A stretch of 64,000 nucleotides of DNA from Flavobacterium rivuli WB 3.3-2 = DSM 21788 (GCF_000378485.1 NZ_KB899970.1:363681-427680), one strand, 5' to 3'. Positions 28,050-39,469 are shown, counted from the first letter of the stretch. Notes: generated by a model not told the origin, from the sequence alone. Program-made: numbers and translations.

Positions 28050-28574
28050 ATGTATCATAGTTATAAAAATGTAGAACTGGTAAAACCAAGCGGACTTGAA
28101 TTAAAAGATCGTTTGGTTAGTGTAAACCGTGTTACTAAAGTTACAAAAGGTGGTAGGGCTTTCGGCTTTAGCGCAATTGTAGTTGTAGGAGACGAGAATG
28201 GTGTTGTAGGACATGGTCTGGGTAAATCTAAAGACGTATCTGAAGCTATTGCTAAAGCGGTAGAAGATGCTAAGAAAAACCTTGTGAAAATACCTCTGTC
28301 TGGTCAGTCTGTACCTCATGAGCAAAAAGGTAAATTTGGTGGTGCACGTGTACTGCTAATGCCTGCTTCTCATGGTACTGGTGTAATTGCCGGTGGTGCT
28401 GTACGTTCGGTTCTTGAATCGGTAGGTATACACGATGTATTGTCAAAATCTCAGGGATCTTCAAACCCTCACAATGTTGTTAAAGCTACGTTTGATGCAT
28501 TACTTCAAATGAGGAGTGCAGTTACTGTTGCTAAACAAAGAGGTGTTTCTTTAGAAAAAGTATTTAAAGGTTAA
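28050..28574 (+). CDS. rpsE: 30S ribosomal protein S5 (uS5)
   Basis: S5 of 174 residues: [21 protein letters not shown] double-stranded-RNA-binding start, [16 protein letters not shown] and [23 protein letters not shown]. The loop linked to spectinomycin action (KVTKGGR) is unaltered. Confidence 0.98.
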   Translation: MYHSYKNVELVKPSGLELKDRLVSVNRVTKVTKGGRAFGFSAIVVVGDENGVVGHGLGKSKDVSEAIAKAVEDAKKNLVKIPLSGQSVPHEQKGKFGGARVLLMPASHGTGVIAGGAVRSVLESVGIHDVLSKSQGSSNPHNVVKATFDALLQMRSAVTVAKQRGVSLEKVFKG

Positions 28575-28587
28575 TCCAAAGGAAATC

Positions 28588-28770
28588 ATGGGAAAAATTA
28601 AAGTAAAACAAGTAAAGAGCAAGATCAACTGCCCACAAACGCAGAAACTTACTCTTGAATCACTGGGCCTACGCAAAGTTGGTCAGGTTGTTGAGCACGA
28701 TGCAACTCCTGCTATCCTTGGAATGGTAAATAAAGTTAAACACTTAGTTTCTGTTGAAGAAACTAACTAA
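28588..28770 (+). CDS. rpmD: 50S ribosomal protein L30 (uL30)
   Basis: L30 of 60 residues: KIKVKQVKSKINCPQTQKLTL, LGLRKVGQVVEHDATPAILGM and VKHLVSVEE. Normal short bacterial form. Confidence 0.97.
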   Translation: MGKIKVKQVKSKINCPQTQKLTLESLGLRKVGQVVEHDATPAILGMVNKVKHLVSVEETN

Positions 28771-28782
28771 CAATTACAGGAA

Positions 28783-29235
28783 ATGGATTTAAGTAACTTA
28801 CAACCTGCTGAAGGTTCGGTTCACAATAAAAACAAGAGATTAGGCAGGGGCGAAGGTTCTGGTAAAGGAGGCACTGCTTCCCGTGGCCACAAAGGTGCTA
28901 AATCGCGCTCTGGTTACTCTAAGAAAATAGGTTTTGAAGGTGGTCAGATGCCACTTCAAAGACGTGTTCCTAAGTTTGGTTTTACAAATATCAACCGTAA
29001 GGAATATGCAGGTGTTAACCTAGACACGCTTCAGGCTCTTGTAGATAATGGCGTTGTTACAGATACTGTAGATTTTTCAGTACTTGTAGGCAGCCGTCTT
29101 GCTACTAAAAATGAAAAGGTGAAAATTTTGGGAAGAGGAGAGCTTAAGGCCAAACTTAAAGTAAGTGGCCACAAATTTACTGCTACTGCAAAAGCGGCTA
29201 TTGAAGCTGCTGGTGGTGAAGTTATAAGTTTATAA
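28783..29235 (+). CDS. rplO: 50S ribosomal protein L15 (uL15)
   Basis: L15 of 150 residues: [39 protein letters not shown] and [17 protein letters not shown]. It precedes secY by 14 nt, the usual arrangement. Confidence 0.98.
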   Translation: MDLSNLQPAEGSVHNKNKRLGRGEGSGKGGTASRGHKGAKSRSGYSKKIGFEGGQMPLQRRVPKFGFTNINRKEYAGVNLDTLQALVDNGVVTDTVDFSVLVGSRLATKNEKVKILGRGELKAKLKVSGHKFTATAKAAIEAAGGEVISL

Positions 29236-29249
29236 TCTAAGAAAGCCTT

Positions 29250-30593
29250 ATGAAAAAATTTTTTGAAGCATTTGCTAATGTCTGGAAAATAGAAGAACTA
29301 AAAAACAGAATTTTAGTTACTTTAGGATTGTTGCTTGTGTACCGTTTTGGTGCACACGTAACCCTTCCTGGTATTGATGCTACAGGGCTAACAAATTTAA
29401 CTAAACAAACCCAAGGCGGTATAGGCTGGTTAATCGATGTATTTACAGGTGGTGCGTTCTCGCAGGCATCTGTATTTGCATTGGGTATTATGCCATATAT
29501 CTCTGCATCTATTGTGGTGCAGTTAATGGGTATTGCTGTTCCTTATCTGCAAAAATTACAGAAAGAAGGAGAAAGCGGCAGGAAAACGCTTAACCAGATT
29601 ACACGCTGGTTAACAATATTAATTACTTTGGTTCAGGGTCCCGGTTATATTTATAACCTTTACAGGACGTTGCCAAGTGAGGCTTTCCTTTTGCCGTCGG
29701 ATTCTTTCCCTTTCCTTTTCTCATCTGTAGTTATCTTAACAACCGGTACCATATTTGCTATGTGGCTGGGTGAAAAGATTACAGATAAAGGTATTGGCAA
29801 TGGTATATCTTTATTAATCCTTGTGGGTATTATTGCGAGGATGCCACAGGCTTTTGTACAGGAGTTTACTTCTGTAGTAACAGAAAACAATGGTGGTCCG
29901 TTAAAATTGCTTCTTGAAATTGTTGTATGGCTTGTTATAATTATTGCTTGTATCTTAATGATCATGGCGGTAAGAAAAATACCTGTACAATATGCAAGGC
30001 GCACGGCTTCGGGCGACTTTGAGCAGGATATGTTTGGTGGTAACAGGCAATGGATTCCGTTAAAGCTTAATGCTTCGGGAGTTATGCCTATTATCTTTGC
30101 CCAGGCTATTATGTTTATACCTGCTGCATTAGCAGGACTTTCTAAGTCTGATGCGGCACAAACCATCACATCGAGTTTTCAAAATGTGTTCGGTTTGGCT
30201 TACAATGTAGTTTTTGCGTTATTAATTATAATTTTTACGTACTTTTACACCGCAATTACGGTACCTACCAATAAAATGGCAGATGACCTTAAGAGAAGTG
30301 GCGGTTTTATACCGGGCGTAAGGCCAGGTGTGGAGACCGGAGACTACCTTGATAAGATCATGTCATTAATAACGTTCCCCGGGTCGTTATTCTTAGCTCT
30401 TATTGCCGTGTTCCCGGCAGTAGTGGTAAGTTTCGGGGTTCAATCGCAGTGGGCATTGTTTTATGGCGGTACATCGCTGTTAATTATGGTCGGGGTTGCG
30501 ATCGATACCATTCAGCAGATAAATTCTTATCTATTGAACAGGCATTACGACGGTTTGATGAAAAGTGGCAAAAATAGAAAAGCAGTCGCTTAA
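29250..30593 (+). CDS. secY: Preprotein translocase subunit SecY
   Basis: Channel subunit of the Sec translocon in the inner membrane, 447 residues with about ten transmembrane segments. The N-terminal [30 protein letters not shown], the plug-domain region after helix 1 and the conserved [14 protein letters not shown] are seen, as are the cytoplasmic loops PVQYARR and [15 protein letters not shown]. It is followed after 8 nt by infA; adk and map, which follow secY in many phyla, are not here. Confidence 0.98.
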   Translation: MKKFFEAFANVWKIEELKNRILVTLGLLLVYRFGAHVTLPGIDATGLTNLTKQTQGGIGWLIDVFTGGAFSQASVFALGIMPYISASIVVQLMGIAVPYLQKLQKEGESGRKTLNQITRWLTILITLVQGPGYIYNLYRTLPSEAFLLPSDSFPFLFSSVVILTTGTIFAMWLGEKITDKGIGNGISLLILVGIIARMPQAFVQEFTSVVTENNGGPLKLLLEIVVWLVIIIACILMIMAVRKIPVQYARRTASGDFEQDMFGGNRQWIPLKLNASGVMPIIFAQAIMFIPAALAGLSKSDAAQTITSSFQNVFGLAYNVVFALLIIIFTYFYTAITVPTNKMADDLKRSGGFIPGVRPGVETGDYLDKIMSLITFPGSLFLALIAVFPAVVVSFGVQSQWALFYGGTSLLIMVGVAIDTIQQINSYLLNRHYDGLMKSGKNRKAVA

Positions 30594-30601
30594 TTATATT
30601 T

Positions 30602-30817
30602 ATGGCAAAACAATCAGCAATAGAACAGGACGGATCGATCATTGAAGCATTATCAAATGCAATGTTCCGTGTTGAGTTAGAAAATGGGCATATAGTAATT
30701 GCGCATATTTCAGGAAAGATGCGTATGCATTATATCAAATTATTACCTGGTGATAAAGTGAAACTTGAAATGAGCCCTTACGATTTGTCAAAAGCAAGAA
30801 TTACTTATAGATACTAA
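30602..30817 (+). CDS. infA: Translation initiation factor IF-1
   Basis: IF-1 of 71 residues, an OB-fold protein at the 30S A site: [45 protein letters not shown] and [10 protein letters not shown]. It is directly followed by rpmJ. Confidence 0.98.
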   Translation: MAKQSAIEQDGSIIEALSNAMFRVELENGHIVIAHISGKMRMHYIKLLPGDKVKLEMSPYDLSKARITYRY

Positions 30818-30828
30818 TAGCTATTAAA

Positions 30829-30945
30829 ATGAAAGTAAGAGCATCAGTTAAGAAAAGAAGTGCCGAGTGCAAAATAGTGCGCAGAAAAGGCAGGTTATAT
30901 GTTATTAACAAAAAGAATCCTAGATTTAAACAAAGACAAGGATAA
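30829..30945 (+). CDS. rpmJ: 50S ribosomal protein L36 (bL36), without zinc ligands
   Basis: Tiny gene of 38 codons beginning [20 protein letters not shown] and ending with the family hallmark KQRQG. Of the four zinc ligands of the E. coli protein (C11, C14, C27, H33) only Cys14 remains; the others are Ser, Asn and Phe. It is thus a zinc-independent form. Position between infA and rpsM, 11 nt and 2 nt away, is the standard one. Confidence 0.96.
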   Translation: MKVRASVKKRSAECKIVRRKGRLYVINKKNPRFKQRQG

Positions 30946-30947
30946 TT

Positions 30948-31322
30948 ATGGCAAGAATTGCAGGTGTAGATATACCTAAAAACAAAAGAGGAGTTATTGC
31001 TTTAACCTATATTTTTGGTATTGGTAACAGCAGAGCTAAAGAGATACTTGAAAAGGCTCAGGTTAGTGAAGATAAAAAGGTTCAGGAATGGAATGACGAT
31101 GAAATAAGCGCTATTCGTGAAGCTGTATCTTACCTGAAAATTGAAGGTGAGTTGCGTTCTGAAATATCTTTAAACATTAAACGTTTAATGGATATTGGCT
31201 GCTACAGAGGAATCCGCCACAGAGCTGGTCTTCCGTTAAGAGGTCAACGCACAAAAAACAACTCAAGGACAAGAAAAGGTAAGAGAAAAACTGTTGCTAA
31301 CAAGAAAAAAGCAACTAAATAA
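30948..31322 (+). CDS. rpsM: 30S ribosomal protein S13 (uS13)
   Basis: S13 of 124 residues: [25 protein letters not shown] start, [19 protein letters not shown] and [27 protein letters not shown]. It contacts P-site tRNA and 50S. Confidence 0.98.
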   Translation: MARIAGVDIPKNKRGVIALTYIFGIGNSRAKEILEKAQVSEDKKVQEWNDDEISAIREAVSYLKIEGELRSEISLNIKRLMDIGCYRGIRHRAGLPLRGQRTKNNSRTRKGKRKTVANKKKATK

Positions 31323-31330
31323 TAAGTAGT

Positions 31331-31714
31331 ATGGCTAAAGCAAGTGCAAAAAAACGTAAGGTTCTGGTAGAATCTACAGGCGAAGCTCATATTAGTGCAA
31401 CCTTTAATAATATCATTATTTCTTTAACAAACAAGAAAGGTGAAGTTATTTCATGGTCGTCTGCTGGTAAAATGGGTTTCAGGGGTTCTAAAAAGAACAC
31501 TCCTTATGCAGCTCAGATGGCTGCAGAAGACTGTAGCAAAGTTGCTATTGAAGCTGGCCTTAAAAAGGTTAAAGTTTACGTTAAAGGACCAGGTAACGGC
31601 AGGGAATCTGCAATCAGGTCTTTACACAATGGAGGAATAGAAGTTACAGAGATTATCGATGTAACTCCGCTACCACACAATGGTTGCCGCCCTCCAAAAA
31701 GAAGAAGAGTTTAA
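31331..31714 (+). CDS. rpsK: 30S ribosomal protein S11 (uS11)
   Basis: S11 of 127 residues: [59 protein letters not shown] and the end [16 protein letters not shown]. The 83 nt after it, before rpsD, hold a structured leader. Confidence 0.98.
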   Translation: MAKASAKKRKVLVESTGEAHISATFNNIIISLTNKKGEVISWSSAGKMGFRGSKKNTPYAAQMAAEDCSKVAIEAGLKKVKVYVKGPGNGRESAIRSLHNGGIEVTEIIDVTPLPHNGCRPPKRRRV

Positions 31715-31730
31715 TTAATAGTATAATATC

Positions 31731-31782
31731 GAACGGGACTAAGGTTATCGGAGGATGAGACCTGAATTCATAACCCCTGTTC
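31731..31782 (+). promoter_or_regulatory. Structured rpsD leader, probable S4 autoregulatory element
   Basis: Two nested helices can be drawn. The outer is GAACGGG (31731-31737) / CCTGTTC (31776-31782, one G-T pair). The inner is GGTTAT (31743-31748) / ATAACC (31770-31775), capped by AGG (31752-31754) / CCT (31761-31763). The 3' strands of the two helices are contiguous, so they should stack. It ends 15 nt before the rpsD ATG. The element is exceptional in a cluster whose other gaps are 2-40 nt. Candidate S4-binding leaders in Bacteroidia and Flavobacteria have been proposed by comparative genomics (recalled, not checked). Confidence 0.65.
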
Positions 31783-31797
31783 ACCTAAATTTTTAAA

Positions 31798-32403
31798 ATG
31801 GCAAGATATACTGGTCCACAAACAAAAATCGCCCGTAAATTCGGTGAAGCGATCTTCGGAGATGACAAAGCCTTCGAAAAAAGAAATTACCCTCCAGGGC
31901 AACATGGTTTGGCTAAAAGGAGAGGTAAAAAATCTGAATATGCTGTTCAGCTAATGGAAAAGCAAAAAGCTAAGTACTCTTACGGTATTCTTGAAAAACA
32001 ATTCAGGAACCTGTATGAAAAAGCGGCCGCCACTAAAGGTGTAACCGGTGAAGTACTTTTACAGCTTTGTGAAGCGCGCCTGGACAATGTGGTATACAGG
32101 ATGGGTATTGCTCCTTCAAGAAGGGGTGCCCGTCAAATCGTATCTCACAGGCATGTTACAGTAAACGGAGAGTTGGTAAACATACCATCTTACCACCTTA
32201 AACCCGGAGATAAAGTAGCAGTTCGTGCAAAATCGAAATCGCTTGAAGTAATTACAACTTCTTTATCAAATTCTTCTCGTGTATACGAGTGGATTACCTG
32301 GAACAACGATACTCAGGAAGGTACTTTTGTTTCTGTACCTGCAAGACTTCAGATACCTGAAAACATTAAAGAACAACTAATCGTTGAGTTGTATAACAAA
32401 TAA
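31798..32403 (+). CDS. rpsD: 30S ribosomal protein S4 (uS4)
   Basis: Primary 16S-binding assembly protein of 201 residues: [17 protein letters not shown] start, [24 protein letters not shown] linker and the S4 RNA-binding domain ([33 protein letters not shown]). It has no N-terminal zinc cysteines (C- form). It is preceded by a folded leader and followed by rpoA and rplQ, so S4 may control its own expression and that of rpoA, as the alpha operon does in E. coli with a different leader. Confidence 0.98.
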   Translation: MARYTGPQTKIARKFGEAIFGDDKAFEKRNYPPGQHGLAKRRGKKSEYAVQLMEKQKAKYSYGILEKQFRNLYEKAAATKGVTGEVLLQLCEARLDNVVYRMGIAPSRRGARQIVSHRHVTVNGELVNIPSYHLKPGDKVAVRAKSKSLEVITTSLSNSSRVYEWITWNNDTQEGTFVSVPARLQIPENIKEQLIVELYNK

Positions 32404-32424
32404 TAATTGACATTAGTCGAACAT

Positions 32425-33417
32425 ATGGCAATATTTAATTTTCAGAAGCCCGATAAAGTTATCATGATCGATTCTACAGATTTTCAGGGGAAATTCGAGT
32501 TTCGCCCTCTGGAGCCTGGTTATGGATTGACTGTTGGTAACGCACTTAGAAGAGTTTTGCTTTCTTCATTAGAAGGTTATGCAATTACTTCAATTCGTAT
32601 AGAAGGAGTAGACCACGAGTTCTCTACGATACCGGGAGTTGTTGAAGATGTTACAGAAATAATACTGAACTTAAAGCAAGTTCGTTTTAAACGCCAGATC
32701 GAGGATATTGATAATGAATCTGTTTCTGTATCTTTTACAGGAAAAGATCAGCTTACGGCAGGTGATTTCCAGAAATTTATTTCTGGTTTCCAAGTGCTAA
32801 ACCCAGATCTTGTTATCTGCAACATAGACAGCAAAATAAACATTAACCTTGAACTTACTATTGAGAAAGGCAGGGGTTATGTTCCGGCAGAAGAGAATAA
32901 AAAGCAAAATGCAGCTATAGGTACTATATTTACAGATTCTATCTTTACTCCGGTAAAGAATGTAAAATATACAATAGAAAACTTCCGTGTGGAGCAAAAA
33001 ACTGACTACGAAAAGTTAGTGTTTGAAATCCTGACAGATGGTTCTATTCATCCTAAAGAAGCACTTACTGAGGCAGCAAAAACACTGATTCACCATTTTA
33101 TGCTGTTCTCTGATGAAAGAATAACACTGGAGGCCGATGAAATTGCACAAACAGAATCATACGACGAGGAATCGTTACACATGAGACAGCTCCTTAAAAC
33201 CAAACTGGTTGATATGGATCTTTCTGTAAGAGCATTAAATTGTTTAAAAGCGGCTGAAGTTGATACATTAGGAGATCTTGTATCGTTCAACAAAAATGAC
33301 TTAATGAAATTCCGTAATTTTGGTAAAAAATCATTGACTGAGCTTGATGAACTTGTTGCCTCTAAGAATCTACACTTTGGAATGGATTTAACGAAATACA
33401 AATTAGATAAAGAATAA
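32425..33417 (+). CDS. rpoA: DNA-directed RNA polymerase subunit alpha
   Basis: RNA polymerase assembly and promoter-contact subunit, 330 residues. The N-terminal dimerisation domain ([31 protein letters not shown]) and the C-terminal domain with helix-hairpin-helix ([34 protein letters not shown]) are both present. The ATG at 32425 ([12 protein letters not shown]) is the family start; an in-frame TTG at 32407 adds six residues without support. It follows rpsD by 21 nt. Confidence 0.98.
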   Translation: MAIFNFQKPDKVIMIDSTDFQGKFEFRPLEPGYGLTVGNALRRVLLSSLEGYAITSIRIEGVDHEFSTIPGVVEDVTEIILNLKQVRFKRQIEDIDNESVSVSFTGKDQLTAGDFQKFISGFQVLNPDLVICNIDSKININLELTIEKGRGYVPAEENKKQNAAIGTIFTDSIFTPVKNVKYTIENFRVEQKTDYEKLVFEILTDGSIHPKEALTEAAKTLIHHFMLFSDERITLEADEIAQTESYDEESLHMRQLLKTKLVDMDLSVRALNCLKAAEVDTLGDLVSFNKNDLMKFRNFGKKSLTELDELVASKNLHFGMDLTKYKLDKE

Positions 33418-33456
33418 TCCGGTACCGACAGGTTAGGGTTAAATTACAATTCAGCA

Positions 33457-33957
33457 ATGAGACACGGAAAGAAAATAAATCACTTAAGCAGGCAATCAGG
33501 CCACAGAAAGCTGATGCTTGCTAATATGGCATGCTCGCTTATAGAGCACAAGCGTATTAATACGACTGTTGCCAAAGCTAAAGCGCTTAAACAATACATT
33601 GAGCCTTTAGTAACAAAATCTAAAGCAGACACTACCCACAACAGGCGTATTGTATTTGCTAACCTTCGCGACAAATATGCAGTTACAGAACTTTTTAGGG
33701 AAGTAGCAGCTAAAGTTGGCGATCGTCCGGGAGGTTATACCCGTATCATTAAGCTTGGTAACCGTCTTGGTGACAACGCTGATATGGCTATGATAGAACT
33801 GGTAGATTTTAACGAACTGTACAACGCTACAGCTAAAGAAGCTAAGAAAGCAACTACACGTCGTAGCAGAACAGCTAAAAAAGCTGATGCTACTGCTCCT
33901 GTTGCAGCCGAGGCTCCTGCTGTTGACACAGACGAAAACAAAGAAGCTACTGAATAA
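33457..33957 (+). CDS. rplQ: 50S ribosomal protein L17 (bL17) with acidic tail
   Basis: L17 of 166 residues: [29 protein letters not shown] and [23 protein letters not shown] are conserved. The last 40 residues are an Ala/Lys then acidic tail absent from E. coli L17, typical of this phylum. It is last in the ribosomal superoperon; a terminator follows. Confidence 0.98.
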   Translation: MRHGKKINHLSRQSGHRKLMLANMACSLIEHKRINTTVAKAKALKQYIEPLVTKSKADTTHNRRIVFANLRDKYAVTELFREVAAKVGDRPGGYTRIIKLGNRLGDNADMAMIELVDFNELYNATAKEAKKATTRRSRTAKKADATAPVAAEAPAVDTDENKEATE

Positions 33958-33990
33958 TCATGAATAAATGATTTTTCTATACTAAATTAA

Positions 33991-34020
33991 GGATAAACTT
34001 TTAAGTTTGTCCTTTTTTTT
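33991..34020 (+). terminator. Terminator of the ribosomal superoperon
   Basis: Stem GGATAAACTT / AAGTTTGTCC with one G-T pair, followed by a run of at least nine T. Confidence 0.85.
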
Positions 34021-34094
34021 TGTAATACTTAATCGTTTTAGACTAAGGTAAATGCAAAAGTTTATCTAAGCTTTAGTATAACAATTTTTTACAG

Positions 34095-34102
34095 TAAATT
34101 TG
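34095..34102 (+). promoter_or_regulatory. -7 box of carA
   Basis: TAAATTTG, exact to TAnnTTTG, 26 nt before the carA ATG. No clear -33 TTG. Confidence 0.5.
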
Positions 34103-34128
34103 TACACAGCACAACAACAAACAACTTA

Positions 34129-35244
34129 ATGAAATATACTAACAGAGACAAGGCTATACTACTCCTTGCAGACGGCACTATTTTTTATGGTAAATCTATA
34201 GGCATAGAAGGTACCGTTTTTGGTGAAGTTTGCTTTAACACCGGCATGACCGGTTACCAGGAAATTTTTACCGATCCTTCTTACTTTGGCCAGATAATGG
34301 TAGCGTCTAACGCTCACATAGGCAATTATGGTACTAACAATGAAGAAGTAGAGGCAGATAACATTATGATATCCGGCCTTGTGTGTAAAAATTTCAGTTT
34401 CAACCATTCAAGGGTTAATTCTACTGAGGGATTAAGGACTTATTTTGAGGAGCAAAATTTAGTAGCTATATCTGATGTAGACACAAGGGCACTGGTAAGT
34501 TACATACGTGATAATGGCGCTATGAATGCTGCCATTTGTACCGAAAATTGCGATATTGAAGAGCTTAAAGCACGTCTTGCTGCTGTGCCGGATATGAAAG
34601 GTTTAGAGCTTTCCTCTAAAGTTTCTACCAAAGTGCCTTACTACATAGGCAATCCTGATGCAAAATATAAAATATCAGCATTAGACCTTGGTATCAAAAA
34701 GAACATTTTAAGAAACCTTGCCAAAAGGGATTGTTACATTAAAGTATTCCCTTATGATGCCGCTTACGAAACTCTTAAAGAGTTTAACCCGGATGGTTAT
34801 TTTCTGTCTAATGGCCCCGGCGACCCCGATCCGCTTTTTGCAGCACAAGAAACCGCTCGCAATATATTAGCCGAAAACGAACCTGTTTTTGGTATCTGCC
34901 TTGGCCATCAGGTTTTAGCATTGGCAAACGGTATACCTACTTATAAAATGTTTAACGGCCACCGCGGTATTAACCATCCGGTTAAAAACCTGCTTACAGG
35001 CGAAGGGGAAATCACTTCTCAAAACCACGGTTTTGCAGTAGAAAGGGAAGCTCTTGAAAATCATCCTGATTTTGAAATTACCCATGAACATATTAATGAT
35101 GGCACTGTTGCCGGCATGCGCATGAAAAGCAAAAACTGCTTTTCTGTACAGTACCACCCGGAGGCAAGCCCCGGCCCACATGACGCTACGTACCTTTTTG
35201 ACCAGTTTATTGCAAACATTGAAAAAGGAAAACATAACAATTAA
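34129..35244 (+). CDS. carA: Carbamoyl-phosphate synthase small subunit
   Basis: Glutamine amidotransferase subunit that feeds ammonia to CarB for carbamoyl phosphate (pyrimidine and arginine synthesis). Of 371 residues, the N-terminal CPSase domain (ILLADGTIFYGKSIG; FNTGMTGYQEIFTDPSYFGQI) is followed by a class-I GATase with catalytic Cys in FGICLGHQVLALA and the His/Glu of QYHPEASPGPHD. carB is not adjacent in this window. Position between rplQ and eno is a recurrent flavobacterial order. It is transcribed from its own promoter after the rplQ terminator. Confidence 0.98.
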   Translation: MKYTNRDKAILLLADGTIFYGKSIGIEGTVFGEVCFNTGMTGYQEIFTDPSYFGQIMVASNAHIGNYGTNNEEVEADNIMISGLVCKNFSFNHSRVNSTEGLRTYFEEQNLVAISDVDTRALVSYIRDNGAMNAAICTENCDIEELKARLAAVPDMKGLELSSKVSTKVPYYIGNPDAKYKISALDLGIKKNILRNLAKRDCYIKVFPYDAAYETLKEFNPDGYFLSNGPGDPDPLFAAQETARNILAENEPVFGICLGHQVLALANGIPTYKMFNGHRGINHPVKNLLTGEGEITSQNHGFAVEREALENHPDFEITHEHINDGTVAGMRMKSKNCFSVQYHPEASPGPHDATYLFDQFIANIEKGKHNN

Positions 35245-36573
<1,329 letters not shown>

Positions 36574-36595
36574 TACTGTATAAGTTTTATTTTAG

Positions 36596-36622
36596 GGCTG
36601 TCCGTAAGGGCGGCCTTTTTTA
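36596..36622 (+). terminator. Terminator after eno
   Basis: Stem GGCTGTCC / GGGCGGCC (two G-T pairs) with a GTAA tetraloop and six T. Confidence 0.8.
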
Positions 36623-36642
36623 TTTGCAGGCTCTTGTTATTA

Positions 36643-36675
36643 TCGAATTCTAATCCAAATGCTTCAAATTCTCAT
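36643..36675 (+). promoter_or_regulatory. Putative LytTR-regulator binding site before the kinase gene
   Basis: Direct repeat of AATTCT at 36646-36651 and 36667-36672, 21 bp apart (two helical turns). The first half-site is ATCGAATTCTAA, identical over 12 bp to that upstream of the LRR gene at 39470. The second half-site ends 31 nt before the -7 box. Spacing and direct orientation fit the way LytTR regulators bind. Confidence 0.6.
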
Positions 36676-36679
36676 CGGC

Positions 36680-36711
36680 TTGCAATTTATCCGCTGTAAA
36701 TGATACATTTG
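36680..36711 (+). promoter_or_regulatory. Promoter of the LytS/LytTR operon
   Basis: TTG (36680-36682), 21 nt, TACATTTG (36704-36711). The start codon lies 18 nt after it. Confidence 0.65.
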
Positions 36712-36729
36712 CTGTAGATTATACATTGT

Positions 36730-38703
36730 ATGAAGCTTATAAAATTACTACCCTTACTTATGTTTTTACTATTTGTAAAAACATCGGCACAAAATAAAGT
36801 ACTGGACAGCCTTCAGCATAAGCTTTCTATAGCCAAAACGGCTACAGAAAAGACCAAATTACTTAATGCTATTGCTAATGAATATGTAGAGAACAATCCT
36901 GAATTAATGATTCGGTATGCTAAAAAGGCTATGGCATTGGCACAAAAAAACAATCTTGAAAAGCACGAAGCAGACTCATGGTTTAATATAGGTAATGCTA
37001 ATATAATGCTTAGCCGGTATGCACAGGCATTAAAAAGTTTTACAAACTCTCAGGTTATTTATGAAGACCTGATTAATAGTACCACCAAAAAACCCGATAT
37101 AGAAATTATAAACGGCCTTGCCCGCGCTTACGGTAGCATTGGTGTTGTATGTTCTGAACAAAATAATTATGCAAAATCGTTAGAATATTATTTTAAAGCG
37201 CTTAAACTATATAAGGAAACCAAGCAGGAAAACATTGTTGCCATTATTTATAATAATATTGGTATTGTGTATGAATCGCAAAAGGAATTTGGCAAGGCGC
37301 TGGAATATTTTAATAAAGCTTTATGGATACAAAAGAAAAATGATGACGATTCTGAAGCAATTACCATTACTAACATAGGTAAAATATACCTTGCTAAAAA
37401 TGAAGATGATAAAGCGTTACAGTCTTATAACCAAGCCGAAGCTAAATTTAAGGAGCACCAAAACAGGCGTGGTTTAGCAGAGCTTTACAATAACTTTGGC
37501 AACTATTATAAAAAGAAAAGCAATTATGCCAATGCGGCGAAATATTACCTTGAGGCATTAAACATTTTTGATGAAACCGGCGAAAAATACGGAGCATCGG
37601 CATCCTTGGGGTATTTAGGTACCGTAAGTGCGTTACTGCATAAAAATGCCGAAGCTGTAAAATATCTTGAAAGGTCATCGGCACTGGCGGAGGAGATAGG
37701 TACACCTGAGCAGGTTAAAGTATCTGAAAAAGAACTGAGCGACCTGTACGAAAAAATGGGTAAGCCCGCGCTTGCTTTGCTGCATTATAAAAAATACAGC
37801 GTTGCCAAAGACAATATTAATAACAGCGAAAGTATTAAAAACATGGTTCGTGAAGAAATGAATTATGAGTTTGAGCGTAAAGAAGCATTTCAAAAAGTAG
37901 AGAACGAAAAGCGCCAGGTACTTTTTGATGAGCAGGCTAAAAGGCACCAGCAGCAAATGTTATTTGTTGGCATATCTGCATTGTTATTGTTTAGCATTGC
38001 GTTTTTAATTTATAACCGTTTACAGCTAAAAAAAAGGCTAACCCTGCAGCGTGACCTGGCAGAATATGAACAAAAGGCATTGCATTTGCAAATGAATCCG
38101 CACTTTGTGTTTAATTGCCTTGGCTCAATATCAAGTTTTATAGTGCAAAACGGTAAAGATTCGGCTATAAAATACCTTTCCAAGTTTTCTAAGCTTATGA
38201 GGCTTACGCTGGAGTATTCTAAAGAATCTTTAATACCTATAGACAGGGAAATTGAGGGGCTGCAAAATTACCTCGAGTTAGAGCAGCTAAGGTTTAATAA
38301 TATGTTTCAGTTTACGATTACTAAAAACCCCGATATAGAAGATGATATGGCTATACCGCCATTGCTATTACAGCCTTTTGTAGAAAATGCCATTATACAT
38401 GGCATAGTGCCTAAAAAACAGCACGGCAATATTTATGTTGATTTTGCAGTTTCGGGAGATAAGCTTATTTGCACGGTAACAGATGATGGTATAGGTATAA
38501 ACAGGTCGCAAAAGCTGAAGGAAAAGTCGGTTACGGTACATAAATCGCTTGCGCTGGAAATTACTAAAAAACGGCTTGAAGTTATACAGGCTGTTACCTC
38601 TAAAACGTCTCGCGTAGAAATAAACGAACTTACAGATGCTTTTGGAGTGCCTAACGGAACCAGAATTATATTAAATTTACCAATACAATACGCATCTAAC
38701 TAA
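36730..38703 (+). CDS. TPR-containing LytS-type sensor histidine kinase
   Basis: Membrane sensor kinase of 657 residues. The signal peptide (MKLIKLLPLLMFLLFVKTSAQ) leads to a periplasmic array of about six TPR repeats (residues about 45-365; for example YNNIGIVYESQKEFGKALEYFNKAL). A coiled-coil segment (about 375-408) and one transmembrane helix (about 410-428) follow. Next comes a His_kinase (LytS/YehU) domain with the phospho-acceptor His458 in LQMNPHFVFNCLGS, then an ATPase domain (LLLQPFVENAIIHGI N-box; DDGIGI). The 3' end is separated by 1 nt from the LytTR regulator gene. It probably autoregulates through the AATTCT repeat upstream. The periplasmic ligand is unknown. Confidence 0.93.
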   Translation: MKLIKLLPLLMFLLFVKTSAQNKVLDSLQHKLSIAKTATEKTKLLNAIANEYVENNPELMIRYAKKAMALAQKNNLEKHEADSWFNIGNANIMLSRYAQALKSFTNSQVIYEDLINSTTKKPDIEIINGLARAYGSIGVVCSEQNNYAKSLEYYFKALKLYKETKQENIVAIIYNNIGIVYESQKEFGKALEYFNKALWIQKKNDDDSEAITITNIGKIYLAKNEDDKALQSYNQAEAKFKEHQNRRGLAELYNNFGNYYKKKSNYANAAKYYLEALNIFDETGEKYGASASLGYLGTVSALLHKNAEAVKYLERSSALAEEIGTPEQVKVSEKELSDLYEKMGKPALALLHYKKYSVAKDNINNSESIKNMVREEMNYEFERKEAFQKVENEKRQVLFDEQAKRHQQQMLFVGISALLLFSIAFLIYNRLQLKKRLTLQRDLAEYEQKALHLQMNPHFVFNCLGSISSFIVQNGKDSAIKYLSKFSKLMRLTLEYSKESLIPIDREIEGLQNYLELEQLRFNNMFQFTITKNPDIEDDMAIPPLLLQPFVENAIIHGIVPKKQHGNIYVDFAVSGDKLICTVTDDGIGINRSQKLKEKSVTVHKSLALEITKKRLEVIQAVTSKTSRVEINELTDAFGVPNGTRIILNLPIQYASN

Positions 38704-38704
38704 T

Positions 38705-39466
38705 ATGATAACAGCTTTACTTATAGACGACGACGCCAACCTGAGGAAAGGTATGAAGGGCCTGCTGGAAATGTATGCACCGGATATTAAAATACTGGGC
38801 GAGGCAGATAGTGTAAAGGGAGGTATAACTGCTATAGAAATTTATAAGCCAGATGTGGTTTTCCTGGATATACAACTGGGAGACGGTACAGGCTTTGATA
38901 TACTGGAGCAACTGGCGCAAAAGCATGGCAAGCTAACGTGTCACGTTGTGTTTATAACGGCACACGAAGAGTATGCTTTAAAAGCTTTTAGGTTTAGTGC
39001 ACTCGATTATTTATTAAAACCGGTAGACCCGGAAGAGCTGCGTAAGGTAATAGAGAAAATTAAAAAGGTGCTTACTAATAACGACAGCTATGCACATATA
39101 GATTTGTTACTGGAAAACATCAGGAAAAAGGTAGATACCTTTAAGCGCATTGCACTATCTACTTCAGATGGTATCCACCTGTTTGATGTTAGCGATATTA
39201 TCAGGCTGGAATCTCAGGATAATTACACCAAATTCTATATTAAAAATAATAAGCCGGTGCTTATTGCCAAGACGCTTAAGGAATATGAAGACCTGCTTTC
39301 AAGTCAGGGTTTTGAGCGTATACACCAGTCGCATCTCATTAACCTGGCCTATTTAAAATCATACATAAAAAAAGATGGTGGCTATGCAGTAATGGCAGAT
39401 AATAGCAACCTGCCCATATCGCAGCGCAAAAAAGAACGCTTGCAGGAGTTACTTAAGTCGTTATAA
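38705..39466 (+). CDS. LytTR-family response regulator
   Basis: Cytosolic regulator of 253 residues. The receiver domain (residues 1-120) has the acidic pocket DDD at 8-10, phospho-acceptor Asp55 in VVFLDIQLGDG and the conserved Lys in LLKPVDPEEL. The LytTR DNA-binding domain (about 145-250) shows IIRLESQDNYTKFYI, FERIHQSHLINLAYLKSY and LPISQRKKERL. Partner of the kinase encoded 1 nt upstream. It probably binds the paired AATTCT sites in front of the kinase gene and the next gene; that is inferred. Confidence 0.96.
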   Translation: MITALLIDDDANLRKGMKGLLEMYAPDIKILGEADSVKGGITAIEIYKPDVVFLDIQLGDGTGFDILEQLAQKHGKLTCHVVFITAHEEYALKAFRFSALDYLLKPVDPEELRKVIEKIKKVLTNNDSYAHIDLLLENIRKKVDTFKRIALSTSDGIHLFDVSDIIRLESQDNYTKFYIKNNKPVLIAKTLKEYEDLLSSQGFERIHQSHLINLAYLKSYIKKDGGYAVMADNSNLPISQRKKERLQELLKSL

Positions 39467-39469
39467 AAA

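Noticed and set aside
30593..30948. Apparent loss of adk and map between secY and infA
   Set aside because: Absence at this place is normal in Bacteroidota; it is not evidence of a deletion.
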